Below are positions 6,309 to 12,672 of a stretch of 39,814 nucleotides of DNA, piece after piece (the first letter of the stretch is position 1; the number at the start of each line of letters is the position of its first letter). Source of the stretch: Desulfovibrio piger ATCC 29098 (GTDB lineage Bacteria; Desulfobacterota; Desulfovibrionia; Desulfovibrionales; Desulfovibrionaceae); the NCBI RefSeq assembly GCF_000156375.1, contig NZ_DS996354.1:199690-239503 (forward strand), written 5' to 3'. A program made the translations under genes and the position numbers. The notes beneath the pieces are model-generated. The model was not told the origin of the DNA, did not search any database, and saw nothing but the letters and a program-made list of their open reading frames with translations.

Positions 6309-6842
6309 ATGAAGGACAGCTCTCTGAGGCAGCGTGTCTGCCGTGCATGCGGCATGTCGTTTGTGGGCGGCCCACGCGCATGGTATTGCCCCCAGTGCCG
6401 CTTGGAGAGGCGAAAAAAACAGTCGGCAGCGTACAAGGCCCGTAAAAGGACGGGGGATGTGAGAGAACTTGGCAGCACGGATAGCTGTGCCATCTGTGGC
6501 ACGCCATACACTGTCATCGGGCCGAATCAACGCTACTGCCCGGCGTGTGCCGCGGATGCAGTAAAAGCTGTCGATAGCGCACAAGGGATGGCCTACTACG
6601 TCGAGCATAAGGATGCGATGAATCCCGTGCGCAATGAAAAACGCCGGAAAAAAGAGCGAATCTGCCCAATTTGCGGGGCAGCGTACCAGGCCTACGGGAA
6701 AAACGGCTATTGCTCGGAGGCCTGCCGACGTGAGGGGAAACGCCTCTCCAATGCAAAGGCTGAAGCCAAGAGGAGGGAGAAAAGGCAGAAGGCTGGCGAA
6801 AATCACGAGCTCCAGGATACGCCGCCTGCATCCCAGCAATGA
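6309..6842 (+). CDS. Triple zinc-ribbon protein
   Basis: This 177-residue protein carries three consecutive metal-binding-type modules. They are CRAC...CPQC (about residues 11-31), CAIC...CPAC (about 60-80) and CPIC...CSEAC (about 119-140). The basic linkers (RLERRKKQSAAYKARKR; KRRKKER) and a Lys/Arg/Glu-rich C-terminal helix suggest nucleic-acid binding. The third module (YCSEACRREGKR) resembles the zinc ribbons of phage HNH-associated proteins, but no HNH catalytic motif is present. GAGGAGAAGGGG provides the ribosome site. It is followed by a strong terminator. The role is unknown, possibly a transcription or recombination accessory. Confidence 0.75.
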   Translation: MKDSSLRQRVCRACGMSFVGGPRAWYCPQCRLERRKKQSAAYKARKRTGDVRELGSTDSCAICGTPYTVIGPNQRYCPACAADAVKAVDSAQGMAYYVEHKDAMNPVRNEKRRKKERICPICGAAYQAYGKNGYCSEACRREGKRLSNAKAEAKRREKRQKAGENHELQDTPPASQQ

Positions 6843-6876
6843 TGATGCCTCTGATGGATGATTTCCATACCCAAGT

Positions 6877-6903
6877 AAAAACCGCTTCGGCGGTTTTTTT
6901 TTT
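6877..6903 (+). terminator. Rho-independent terminator after zinc-ribbon gene
   Basis: ACCGC-TTCG-GCGGT stem extended by AAAA/TTTT, with a run of ten Ts. The T-run merges into promoter cassette A copy 2, as at 2711. Confidence 0.9.
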
Positions 6904-6990
6904 GCCATTTCTTCGATTTTATTCATTTTTTTGTGTACGAGGGTGAGCCAATATTGTATAGATAAGTTATGGAAATTCAATAACTTACAC
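6896..6990 (+). promoter_or_regulatory. Palindromic promoter cassette A, copy 2
   Basis: Second copy of 2711-2804. It shares TTTGCCATTT, TTTTTTGTGTACGA and ATATTGTATAGATAAGTTAT. The palindrome AAGTTAT-GGAAATTC-AATAACTT (6965-6985) is slightly imperfect: the central TTGAA is TGGAA on the left. It drives the three-gene unit starting at 7049. Confidence 0.7.
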
Positions 6991-7048
6991 AAACAATGTC
7001 CGCCGTGCCACAGGCCGGGCGCAACCCTCGAAAAAAAGGAGCCACCTC

Positions 7049-7786
7049 ATGCACACCATCTTTTCCCCCACCGTTTCCCAGGACAGCCCTGATTATCTGG
7101 GCCGCCTCGTCATCAGCTACAGCAGGGTCTACACGGTCGTCCGCACCCGCCAGCGCTACGACATCCTTGAGCTGTTCATCGCCACCCCGGAAGGGCAGGA
7201 CGGGCGGCCTTACGGCCAATGGGTCTCCGCCCATGGCATCGCCGAGCCGTACCGCACCATCATCCACTGGCACCCCAATACGGAGTTTCGCGAGGATCAG
7301 TCCAGCTGCGAGGCCCTGTACCAGTCCGTCCTGCAGGCGGATGCCATCCGCGCCCAGGAGAAGGCCAAGGCGAAGCAGGAGCGTCGCGAGCGGGAAAGCC
7401 GGTGCGAGGCCTTCTGGAAGGAACACACGCCGGAGTGGGCCAAGGGATACATCGTCGCCGAGCTGCGCGAAGCCATAAGCGACATCATGACCGACTACAT
7501 CGTGCATAGGGTGACCGAGCGCGTCCTGCTGGGCTTCTCCAAGTCCGACCGCAACAACTTCCGCGAGATGCGCAAGCTGGCGGCCACCTTCGGCCCCACG
7601 GAAAAGCTGGCCACGGAAGGGGAGGAGAATCGCGAGAACTATGCGGGCGGCTCCGGCTACTACCTGAGCGGCCCCTATCGTCACTCCGGCTGGACGATCC
7701 GCAAGGAGAACTTCAAGTACGGCCTGCCTCGCGGTAGCCAGGCCGTTCTGGATTTCTCCCACTGGCTGGAGACCGCTTCCCGCTAA
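7049..7786 (+). CDS. Phage accessory protein, unknown function
   Basis: A 245-residue soluble protein. The N-terminal half looks alpha/beta (IFSPTVSQDSPDYLGRLVISYSRVYTVV), followed by a highly charged helix (about residues 107-130, AIRAQEKAKAKQERRERESR). The C-terminal part is Gly/Tyr-rich (AGGSGYYLSGPYRH) and ends in WLETASR. No family is recognised. AAAAAGGAG gives the start. It is the first gene behind promoter cassette A copy 2, with small genes at 7834 and 8071 in the same unit. A GGCCCCGGC...GCCGGGGC hairpin without a T-run lies in the gap after it. Confidence 0.75.
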   Translation: MHTIFSPTVSQDSPDYLGRLVISYSRVYTVVRTRQRYDILELFIATPEGQDGRPYGQWVSAHGIAEPYRTIIHWHPNTEFREDQSSCEALYQSVLQADAIRAQEKAKAKQERRERESRCEAFWKEHTPEWAKGYIVAELREAISDIMTDYIVHRVTERVLLGFSKSDRNNFREMRKLAATFGPTEKLATEGEENRENYAGGSGYYLSGPYRHSGWTIRKENFKYGLPRGSQAVLDFSHWLETASR

Positions 7787-7833
7787 CCACAAAGGCCCCG
7801 GCTTCTGCCGGGGCGCATGAAAAGGAGCCTGAC

Positions 7834-8013
7834 ATGAACGAAGTGCTGACCATCCTCATGGAGCGAGACGGCCTTTCCCGCCACGAGGCGCTGGAGGTGA
7901 TGCGTGAGGCCCGCGAGGCCATGCTGGAGGCCCTCGATGAAGGCCTCGATCCCGAAGAGGTCTTTGCCGACATCACCGGTCTGGAGCCGGATTACATCTG
8001 GAGCGTCCTGTAA
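7834..8013 (+). CDS. Small acidic helical protein, unknown function
   Basis: A 59-residue protein (MNEVLTILMERDGLSRHEAL...), very acidic, predicted as three short helices and ending in GLEPDYIWSVL. AAAAGGAGCC lies 6-12 bases upstream. The pattern of two helices plus EEVFADITGLEPDYI recurs in small phage proteins as far as I recall, but I can name no function. It lies between the 245- and 118-residue genes in one unit. Confidence 0.65.
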   Translation: MNEVLTILMERDGLSRHEALEVMREAREAMLEALDEGLDPEEVFADITGLEPDYIWSVL

Positions 8014-8070
8014 TCAGTAACCAGCGCCCGGAAAATTCCGGGCGCACACCATCATGCACGGAGGTTTGAT

Positions 8071-8427
8071 ATGGGTTGGCTGTATTGTGACCGCGATGAG
8101 CGTCTCAGCGACAAGGAATTTTTCAGCAACGAATTGCATCTGGAGGTGGTGGCGAGCCACAGGGATCGTGGGGAGCGGGTCGTCTACATGGCCGTCCGGC
8201 TGGAAAATGGGCTCATCTTCGGCATGGTCGCCCGGTATGACACCTGCCATGACCGGCTGTGGTACGGCTACAAGCTGATCGACGAGTATATGGGGCCGAC
8301 CTACTATAACTGCCCACCTGCGATCCTGGACAAGCTCTCTCCGCTGGAAGAGCTGTTCCCGGAGCCGTCGGTCTTCCGCCAGTACGCGGTTGAGTGGAGG
8401 GCCAAGTGCCGCCGGCACGCTGCCTGA
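8071..8427 (+). CDS. Small phage protein, unknown function
   Basis: A 118-residue protein (MGWLYCDRDERLSDKEFF...). A central beta-rich part (VYMAVRLENGLIFGMVARYD) and the DRLWYGYKLIDEYMGPTYYNCP block suggest a small globular alpha/beta domain. The TYYNCP segment is reminiscent of plasmid and phage proteins that act in the cytoplasm without known activity. ACGGAGG fixes the start. It is the last gene of the cassette A copy 2 unit, followed by a terminator shared with the convergent minus-strand gene. Confidence 0.7.
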   Translation: MGWLYCDRDERLSDKEFFSNELHLEVVASHRDRGERVVYMAVRLENGLIFGMVARYDTCHDRLWYGYKLIDEYMGPTYYNCPPAILDKLSPLEELFPEPSVFRQYAVEWRAKCRRHAA

Positions 8428-8447
8428 GCATGACCATGGCATAATGG

Positions 8448-8482
8448 ACGGCCTGACCGGTGATCCGGCCGGGCCGTTTTTT
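8448..8482 (+). terminator. Terminator between convergent units
   Basis: ACGGCC / GGCCGT outer pairing with an inner CCGG-TGAT-CCGG helix, followed by six Ts on the + strand. It closes the unit ending at 8427 and faces the stop of the minus-strand gene at 8486. Confidence 0.75.
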
Positions 8483-8485
8483 CGT

Positions 8486-9121
8486 CTACCGCGTCCACTC
8501 CTGCGGGAAAGGCTCCGGGAAGACCGGGTTGAGCATCACTTTTTCCGCCGGGATCTTCAATTTTTTGGCGATGGCGGCCTTGAGCCGTCTTTCATCCGTG
8601 GAGCCGTCCACTTGGAACTTACCGCGCATTTCGCCCCAAAGGCATTGGATCTTGAGTTCCTGGGCAGTCAGACCGCGCGGCGTGGCTTGCAGCGTGTTCC
8701 ATGTCCAGTCATCTGAGCCGGATACGCCCTTGCCGTCAGGGGCATAGGTGGCTGTAGCGAGGACGGTCTTGCCGAAGGCCGGTCCGGGCTGGCTGTCCAG
8801 TGTGATGCTTACCACAGCGGCACGTTTCTCTTGGGCATAATAGCGGGCGGCAGCGATGACAGTGGCTGCCAGCTGGCGCTTGCTGACGGTGGAAGAATCC
8901 CGTCTGGCTATGTAGTTCCCCTGTTTGTCCTGCTCCACCAGAACAATACGGACATTATAGCGCAGCCGTCCGGGGATGCCTTCATACGGGCTTTCTTTGG
9001 TGGGCGCAAAAAATTGGGCTTCGCTCTGTTCATCCGCCCGGACTGAGAACGAGAACAAGGGGAGAACAAACAGACAGACAAGACCAGCAAGTAGAATCCG
9101 GGAAAGACGGGTAGTGACCAT
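8486..9121 (-). CDS. Exported protein of the lysogeny region (DUF4875-like)
   Basis: This 211-residue protein has a clear signal peptide (residues about 1-29: MVTTRLSRILLAGLVCLFVL... with cleavage near VRADEQ). The mature part has a YNVRIVLVEQ strand and a helix SKRQLAATVIAAARYYAQEKRAAVVSITL. This resembles the DUF4875 family found in phage and plasmid lipoprotein-like proteins. A C-terminal KLKIPAEKV domain follows. GAGGAGG precedes the start. It follows the first CI-like repressor on the same strand, so it is probably expressed in the lysogen. That fits a lysogenic-conversion or superinfection-exclusion role in the periplasm (inference). The family assignment is from memory and moderate. 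Confidence 0.7.
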   Translation of the reverse strand: MVTTRLSRILLAGLVCLFVLPLFSFSVRADEQSEAQFFAPTKESPYEGIPGRLRYNVRIVLVEQDKQGNYIARRDSSTVSKRQLAATVIAAARYYAQEKRAAVVSITLDSQPGPAFGKTVLATATYAPDGKGVSGSDDWTWNTLQATPRGLTAQELKIQCLWGEMRGKFQVDGSTDERRLKAAIAKKLKIPAEKVMLNPVFPEPFPQEWTR

Positions 9122-9145
9122 AGAACCTCCTCAAAATAGGTTATT

Positions 9146-9493
9146 CTATTTCCCCATCTCCAGCAATCGTTCCGTCAGCCGCCGGTTCAGGGCGCGTTCT
9201 TCTTTCAGTTCGGCTTCCAGCTCGGCGATGCGTCGCTGGCAGTCAGATATAGAGGCCGCTTCTGCCGGGGCGTCGCTGGTAAGCATCTCTCCTTCCTCAA
9301 AGTAGAGCCAGTCGCGGTTCAACTCGGGAAAAAGTTCGAGGATACGCGGTAGAATCGGCCAGAGGTTATCTTGGCGCTTCTCGTTGAGATATCCAAAAAA
9401 AGTTTGCTGCTTATAGCCCAGTTTTTTGGCGAGTGCTGCATCTGACCCAGCGAAATTCTTAGCTATTTTTTTGACGCGTTCGAAAAGATGCAT
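9146..9493 (-). CDS. CI-like phage repressor without peptidase domain (copy 1)
   Basis: This 115-residue protein has an N-terminal helix-turn-helix (about 1-65). The sequence runs MHLFERVKKIAKNFAG, then AALAKKLGYKQQTFFGYLNEKR as the recognition unit, then LELFPELNRDWLYFEEGEML, the conserved end of the Bacteriophage CI repressor N-terminal family. The C-terminal part (about 80-113) is a short coiled coil for dimerisation. The S24 self-cleaving domain is absent, so RecA-triggered induction by autoproteolysis is not expected. Its upstream region (9499-9560) is full of palindromes, one sharing the TTGAAATTCAA core of promoter cassette A. It is a sister of the protein at 9784-10197. Confidence 0.85.
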   Translation of the reverse strand: MHLFERVKKIAKNFAGSDAALAKKLGYKQQTFFGYLNEKRQDNLWPILPRILELFPELNRDWLYFEEGEMLTSDAPAEAASISDCQRRIAELEAELKEERALNRRLTERLLEMGK

Positions 9494-9498
9494 AGGGA

Positions 9499-9560
9499 TA
9501 CCTAAAAAAGTTTTTCTGTTGACATAACAATAAAACTAGGTTTATTTTGAAATTCAACAG
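9499..9560. promoter_or_regulatory. Operator-rich promoter region of repressor 1
   Basis: It contains an 18-base near-perfect palindrome AATAAAACTAGGTTTATT (9529-9546), an 11-base palindrome TTGAAATTCAA (9547-9557) and CTGTTGA/TCAACAG flanks (9517-9523, 9554-9560). On the minus strand TTGAAT followed 17 bases later by TTTATT is a plausible promoter for repressor 1. TTGACA (9519-9524) with TTATTT is a plausible + strand promoter that would read antisense to the lipoprotein. Confidence 0.55.
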
Positions 9561-9572
9561 AGAAACACGATT

Positions 9573-9596
9573 AAAAACCTTTCCGGGCCTGCCCGG
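9573..9596 (-). terminator. Minus-strand terminator after the repressor 2 / lipoprotein unit
   Basis: CCGGGC-AG-GCCCGG on the minus strand, then AAAGG and five Ts. It separates the repressor 2 unit from the repressor 1 unit. Confidence 0.65.
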
Positions 9597-9678
9597 AGCC
9601 GCCGGGACTGCCCCAGCAGGAACCGCCAAGAACCATCAAGACAGATACGAGGGGAAAGGCCCGGTCCCGGCGGTATGT

Positions 9679-9756
9679 TTAGCATCCGTGGCCGTGATGG
9701 CAGCCCGCAAGGAGCAGGGCGGTCAGCATGGTCAGCAAAGGAAGAAGATATTTCAT
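9679..9756 (-). CDS. 25-residue His-rich lipoprotein
   Basis: The ORF encodes MKYLLPLLTMLTALLLAGC followed by HHGHGC and stop. It has a short basic start, a hydrophobic helix and a perfect LLAGC lipobox. After lipidation and cleavage only CHHGHGC would remain. The start lies 27 bases after the stop of repressor 2 on the same strand and a terminator follows, so it sits in that transcription unit. The ribosome site is weak. Tiny phage lipoproteins include Rz1-type spanins and exclusion factors; this one is too short for a spanin. The His/Cys heptapeptide could bind metal. A pseudogene remnant cannot be excluded. Confidence 0.5.
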   Translation of the reverse strand: MKYLLPLLTMLTALLLAGCHHGHGC

Positions 9757-9783
9757 GGTTCGCTCACTTGCTGGAGAATTTGC

Positions 9784-10197
9784 TTATCCGTGCCCGTCGC
9801 TGGCCTTTCCGGTATTGTTCGCATCGGCATTGTCCCCGACGCCATCGACCAGCAGGCGGGCCGTGAGTTTGCGGTTCAGGCGGTCTGCCTCGCGCAATTC
9901 CGCCTCAAGGGCCGCGATCTTGGCCCGGGCCTCATCGAGCTGCCGTTCCAGATCCCGGCTTGGGGGAGGGGATCCGGCTTCCCGCAGCATGGGGCCGTCC
10001 TCGTAATACAGCCACTCCGGCCGGACATCGGGAAAATTTTCCAGGATCGTTGGCAGATGCTCCCAGAGGTTTTTCTGGCTTTTCTCGGTAAGCCACTGGC
10101 TGAACTTCTGGGGATAGACACCAATGATTTCACCGAGTTTCGCCTGAGGAATGCTTTTTTTCTGGGCGAGGAAGCGTATCCGTTCGAACAGCTGCAT
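9784..10197 (-). CDS. CI-like phage repressor without peptidase domain (copy 2)
   Basis: This 137-residue protein parallels the one at 9146-9493. It has MQLFERIRFLAQKKSI, a helix-turn-helix (QAKLGEIIGVYPQKFSQWLTEK), LENFPDVRPEWLYYEDGPML, then a coiled coil (about 84-118) and a short polar tail. The HTH sequences differ in the recognition helix, so the two should bind different operators. No S24 domain is present. It is divergent from the Cro-like gene at 10310, the normal position of the lysogeny repressor. Its upstream region has an AATCTT/AAGATT palindrome beside TTGACGAATAAA, reminiscent of promoter cassette B. Confidence 0.87.
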   Translation of the reverse strand: MQLFERIRFLAQKKSIPQAKLGEIIGVYPQKFSQWLTEKSQKNLWEHLPTILENFPDVRPEWLYYEDGPMLREAGSPPPSRDLERQLDEARAKIAALEAELREADRLNRKLTARLLVDGVGDNADANNTGKASDGHG

Positions 10198-10309
10198 TGC
10201 GAAAGAAAGTCCTTTTCCGCCTAATCTTGACGAATAAAGATTTTTTTGATAAAAATAAAGAAAGTTTTTGCAACAACCTATTCAAACAACCTAACAAGAG
10301 GGGGATACC
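10198..10309. promoter_or_regulatory. Divergent lysis-lysogeny switch region
   Basis: An AT-rich gap lies between the minus-strand repressor 2 and the + strand Cro-like gene. It holds AATCTT-8-AAGATT (10223-10242). It also has a direct repeat AACAACCTA twice (10272-10280, 10285-10293; 13-base period) just before the AGAGGGGG ribosome site of the Cro-like gene. A minus-strand promoter TTGTTG-17-TTTATC is plausible. The direct repeats are candidate sites for the CII-like or Cro-like protein. Confidence 0.6.
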
Positions 10310-10603
10310 ATGACAAGCCTGAATCTCCCGCGCTCTGTACTGTTGCGGGTCTGGATGAAGGAACACTTCATCCGCAGCAAGGATCTTGCTGACCAGCTGG
10401 GTGTGACACCGCAGCGGGTGAATATGATGATCCGCGCGGAGACCATGCCCTCCCACCACCATGCTACCTGCCTTCGGCTGGGCTTTCCTGAAGACCTGCT
10501 CCCGAAGCCGTTTGACGGCCGCCCCGGGCCTGTCAGCTGTCCGCCTATTTTCCCCGGGCTGACCCAGACCGCGGATGTTCCGTCCGGGGTGGGACACGAA
10601 TAG
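10310..10603 (+). CDS. Cro-like HTH regulator
   Basis: This 97-residue protein has a helix-turn-helix at about residues 14-50 (VWMKEHFIRSKDLADQLGVTPQRVNMMIRAETMP), followed by a Pro-rich tail with no recognised fold. The order (divergent from a CI-like repressor and first gene of the + strand early unit) is that of Cro, which represses the lysogeny promoter. AAGAGGGGG gives the start. The tail from residue 60 is low-complexity and may be dispensable. Confidence 0.75.
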   Translation: MTSLNLPRSVLLRVWMKEHFIRSKDLADQLGVTPQRVNMMIRAETMPSHHHATCLRLGFPEDLLPKPFDGRPGPVSCPPIFPGLTQTADVPSGVGHE

Positions 10604-10655
10604 TTTACCTGCCCGACACGGCGGGCGTCACGCAAGACAAGAAGGGATTTTCGCA

Positions 10656-11111
10656 ATGCAGGATGAACAGATCAGGATCTTGTGCCAGCACGCGGTCAAA
10701 TACGCGCCCAACGGCATCTCCGCCGAGGCCGTGGCCGATGCGCTGGGCATGCGCTACGCCACGCTGATGTCGCAGCTGTCGGCACAGCCGGGCCACAAGC
10801 TGGGGGCGGAGATCGTCCTGCCCATCATGCAGCTGACGGGCGCATCCGCTCCCATGCATCATCTGGCCCGGCAGATGGGCGGTGTGTATGTGGAGCTTCC
10901 GCCGGTCTCTCCGGGCAGCCACGAGGTCACGGCCTCGCTGGTGGAGAGCGTCCGCCAGTTCGGCGAGTTCGCCGCGCAGGTGGCGCAAAGCCTCGACGAC
11001 GGCATCATCACGGCAGAGGAACAGGCCCGCATCGCGCGGGACGGCCAGATGGCCCTGTCCGCCATCCTGAGAGTGATGGAACTCAGCGACAGGGCGCAGG
11101 CCGCCAAATAA
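10656..11111 (+). CDS. CII/CP76-type phage regulator
   Basis: This 151-residue protein matches the Phage_CP76 (regulatory protein CII) pattern. It has an N-terminal segment AVKYAPNGISAEAVADALGMRYATLMSQLS, then a KLGAEIVLPIMQLTGA helix and HHLARQMGGVYVELP. A long C-terminal helical part (about 85-150) probably oligomerises. I chose the ATG at 10656, behind AGAAGGG; the upstream in-frame start at 10575 would overlap the Cro-like gene. Proteins of this family are associated with the lysis-lysogeny decision in P2-like phages. A hairpin follows the stop. Confidence 0.82.
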   Translation: MQDEQIRILCQHAVKYAPNGISAEAVADALGMRYATLMSQLSAQPGHKLGAEIVLPIMQLTGASAPMHHLARQMGGVYVELPPVSPGSHEVTASLVESVRQFGEFAAQVAQSLDDGIITAEEQARIARDGQMALSAILRVMELSDRAQAAK

Positions 11112-11115
11112 AAAA

Positions 11116-11145
11116 GCCCCTCGGCTGCTGCAACAGCCAAGGGGC
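11116..11145 (+). other. Hairpin after the CII-like gene
   Basis: GCCCCTCGGCTG / CAGCCAAGGGGC, a 12-bp stem with one mismatch and a 6-base loop. An A-run lies before it and no T-run after, so read-through into the small genes that follow is likely. Confidence 0.6.
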
Positions 11146-11169
11146 GAAACTCCCGAAGGAGCAAATGGT

Positions 11170-11331
11170 ATGAGCAAGAATTACTCCCAACCCGGTACGG
11201 CTGTCAATCAGGCCACCTACATCGTGACCCTGGATGGCAAGCGGGTGCGCATCATGGCGAATTTCCGCCAGATCATGGCTCTGCTGCCCCTCATCTGCGC
11301 TGTCCGTCAGCTCAAGGAGGCGGTGGCGTGA
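11170..11331 (+). CDS. Small phage protein, unknown function
   Basis: A 53-residue basic protein (MSKNYSQPGTAVNQATYIV...). A beta hairpin TYIVTLDGKRVRIMANFRQ is followed by a hydrophobic helix IMALLPLICAVRQLKEAVA. GAAGGAG lies 9-15 bases upstream. Its stop overlaps the next start (GTGATGG), so it is coupled to the membrane protein. No family is recognised. Confidence 0.65.
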   Translation: MSKNYSQPGTAVNQATYIVTLDGKRVRIMANFRQIMALLPLICAVRQLKEAVA

Positions 11332-11477
11332 TGGGCGAAGGTCTGCTTCTAGGGGCCATCCTGCTCGCAGCTCTGGCGGGCTGCTGGCTGGCTCTGGCCC
11401 TCATCTGGAACGTGTCGAACCGTCGGCACATCAGGAGATTGCAGCAGACGCTGCAGGAACGTGAGCAAAAGCAGTGA
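11331..11477 (+). CDS. Small single-pass membrane protein
   Basis: A 48-residue protein with one hydrophobic segment (about 4-27, LLLGAILLAALAGCWLALALIW) and a basic, Gln/Glu-rich cytoplasmic tail (RRHIRRLQQTLQEREQKQ) likely to form a coiled coil. Start and stop overlap by one base with the upstream gene. It has the general look of phage small membrane proteins of the early region. Holin-type activity is unlikely with one segment and this location. The function is unknown. Confidence 0.65.
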   Translation: MGEGLLLGAILLAALAGCWLALALIWNVSNRRHIRRLQQTLQEREQKQ

Positions 11478-11484
11478 GGCTGTC

Positions 11485-11826
11485 ATGCCCAGAAAAGAGA
11501 TTCGTTACGCCTGTCCTTACTGCGATAGCGACTATGCCACGGAAGACGAGGCGCAAGAGTGCTTTGAAAGCCACTATGAAGGCGAGGTTTACAAACTCGA
11601 CCTTTATTACTGTGTTTTCTGTGGCTTTGAATTTCAAGAAGAGCAGGACTGTCGTGAGCATGAAATACACTGCCGTCACCGGCATGAACCTGTCCCGGAA
11701 GAATGGCGTTGCTGCGACAACTGCGAGCTTTGCACTCTGGAGATGCGCCGGACGTTGCCCTGTCCCGCTTACAATTTTGCCCCAAGCCGCCCGGCCTGTT
11801 CCGAGTGGCGTCAAGTGAGGAAATAG
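11485..11826 (+). CDS. Cys-rich zinc-finger-like protein
   Basis: This 113-residue protein has several Cys/His pairs. CPYCDSDYATEDEAQECFESH (about 10-30) is a C2H2-like unit, CVFCGFEF...CREHEIHC (about 43-62) a second, and CCDNCELC (about 76-83) a third cluster. Metal binding is likely; partners are unknown. The ATG at 11485 is preferred over the upstream in-frame GTG at 11461, which lies inside the preceding gene. The next gene begins right after its stop, indicating one operon. Confidence 0.7.
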   Translation: MPRKEIRYACPYCDSDYATEDEAQECFESHYEGEVYKLDLYYCVFCGFEFQEEQDCREHEIHCRHRHEPVPEEWRCCDNCELCTLEMRRTLPCPAYNFAPSRPACSEWRQVRK

Positions 11827-12111
11827 ATGCTGAGTCAAGACCATACCAATGATGCGCTCGGCTTGCTGAAAAAGTTTGTCGAAGACATAGGAAAGAACGT
11901 TTGTTCCCCCGAGACTGAATGTATAGAGTTGGTCTTCTGCGCCAAAAACACGAAAGGGCAGGTATGTCGTATGAGCCTGGCCAGCGGGCATATTTCCCCC
12001 GTGGAACACTGGAAGATGACGCTTGCCATAGTTGAGCGGCTCGAAGACATGGGCAGGGACATTGAAAACGCCGTCGAGCTCAAGAAAAAAGAGGATGCCC
12101 ATGTACAGTAG
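11827..12111 (+). CDS. Small phage protein, unknown function
   Basis: A 94-residue protein with an N-terminal helix (MLSQDHTNDALGLLKKFVEDIG), a short beta part (CIELVFCAKNTKGQVCRMSL) and a C-terminal helical acid/basic tail. The start codon touches the stop of the upstream gene. No recognised family. It overlaps the following gene by 11 bases, so the set 11170-13105 reads as a continuous early operon. Confidence 0.65.
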   Translation: MLSQDHTNDALGLLKKFVEDIGKNVCSPETECIELVFCAKNTKGQVCRMSLASGHISPVEHWKMTLAIVERLEDMGRDIENAVELKKKEDAHVQ

Positions 12112-12337
12112 CCGACGCACCAAGCTGGAGATCATCCAGAGCAGCATCGAGCAGATCACCAGCCAGCTGCGTGACCTCGTGGATACCGAACAGGAGCGCT
12201 ACGACAGCCGCAGCGAACGCTGGCAGGAATCGGAAAAGGGCGAGCAGATGCAGGATGCTCTGGACAGGCTGGAAGAGGCCGTGGATGCCCTTACGGACGC
12301 TTCCGCTAATATCGACGATGTCCTGGAGGTGATGTAG
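12101..12337 (+). CDS. Coiled-coil small protein
   Basis: This 78-residue protein is almost entirely heptad-like helix (LEIIQSSIEQITSQLRDLVD, then MQDALDRLEEAVDALTDASANIDDVLEVM). It probably dimerises as a coiled coil and resembles phage structural-adaptor or single-strand-annealing accessory peptides only in shape. The ATG at 12101 lies 7 bases after AGAGG; an ATG at 12095 is a close alternative. Function unknown. Confidence 0.65.
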   Translation: MYSSRRTKLEIIQSSIEQITSQLRDLVDTEQERYDSRSERWQESEKGEQMQDALDRLEEAVDALTDASANIDDVLEVM

Positions 12338-12339
12338 CC

Positions 12340-12672
12340 ATGTCTGCCCAGCTGATGCAAAAGATCGCCCCCGGCTGGCGCCGTGTCGCCACGCCCCGCT
12401 ACAAGAAGGATTACAAGGGGAAGTACGTCACTGCCGAGGATTTCTCTGATGTGCGCCCAGAATTTGTGAAAGTTCCCCCGGACGGGGCCGTCTGCCTCGT
12501 GGAGCGTCGCGCCTCGGAGGGCGCCGGCCATGAGTTCCTTCTGTACCTTGAGTGGCGCTGCCCCAACTGTGGACTTGCCACCCATCTCTGGGTTCCTGAA
12601 TCGTGGATCACGGACGGCAGGCTCGTGTTCGTGGAACCGGAGGAGGAGAAGAGCCATGACGACCGCGCATGA
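12340..12672 (+). CDS. Phage protein with a single CxxC, unknown function
   Basis: A 110-residue basic-then-acidic protein. Its middle has LLYLEWRCPNCGLATHLWVP (one CPNC knuckle with a nearby His), which could bind a metal or pack as a disulfide-like turn. CTGGAGG precedes the start. It overlaps the next gene by 17 bases. No family is recognised. Confidence 0.65.
   Translation: MSAQLMQKIAPGWRRVATPRYKKDYKGKYVTAEDFSDVRPEFVKVPPDGAVCLVERRASEGAGHEFLLYLEWRCPNCGLATHLWVPESWITDGRLVFVEPEEEKSHDDRA

Noticed and set aside
9547..10224. Long + strand ORF of 225 codons across the repressor 2 region
   Set aside because: It is antisense to the clearly coding CI-like gene at 9784-10197 and its product has no domain. 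The minus strand carries the HTH and coiled-coil patterns.
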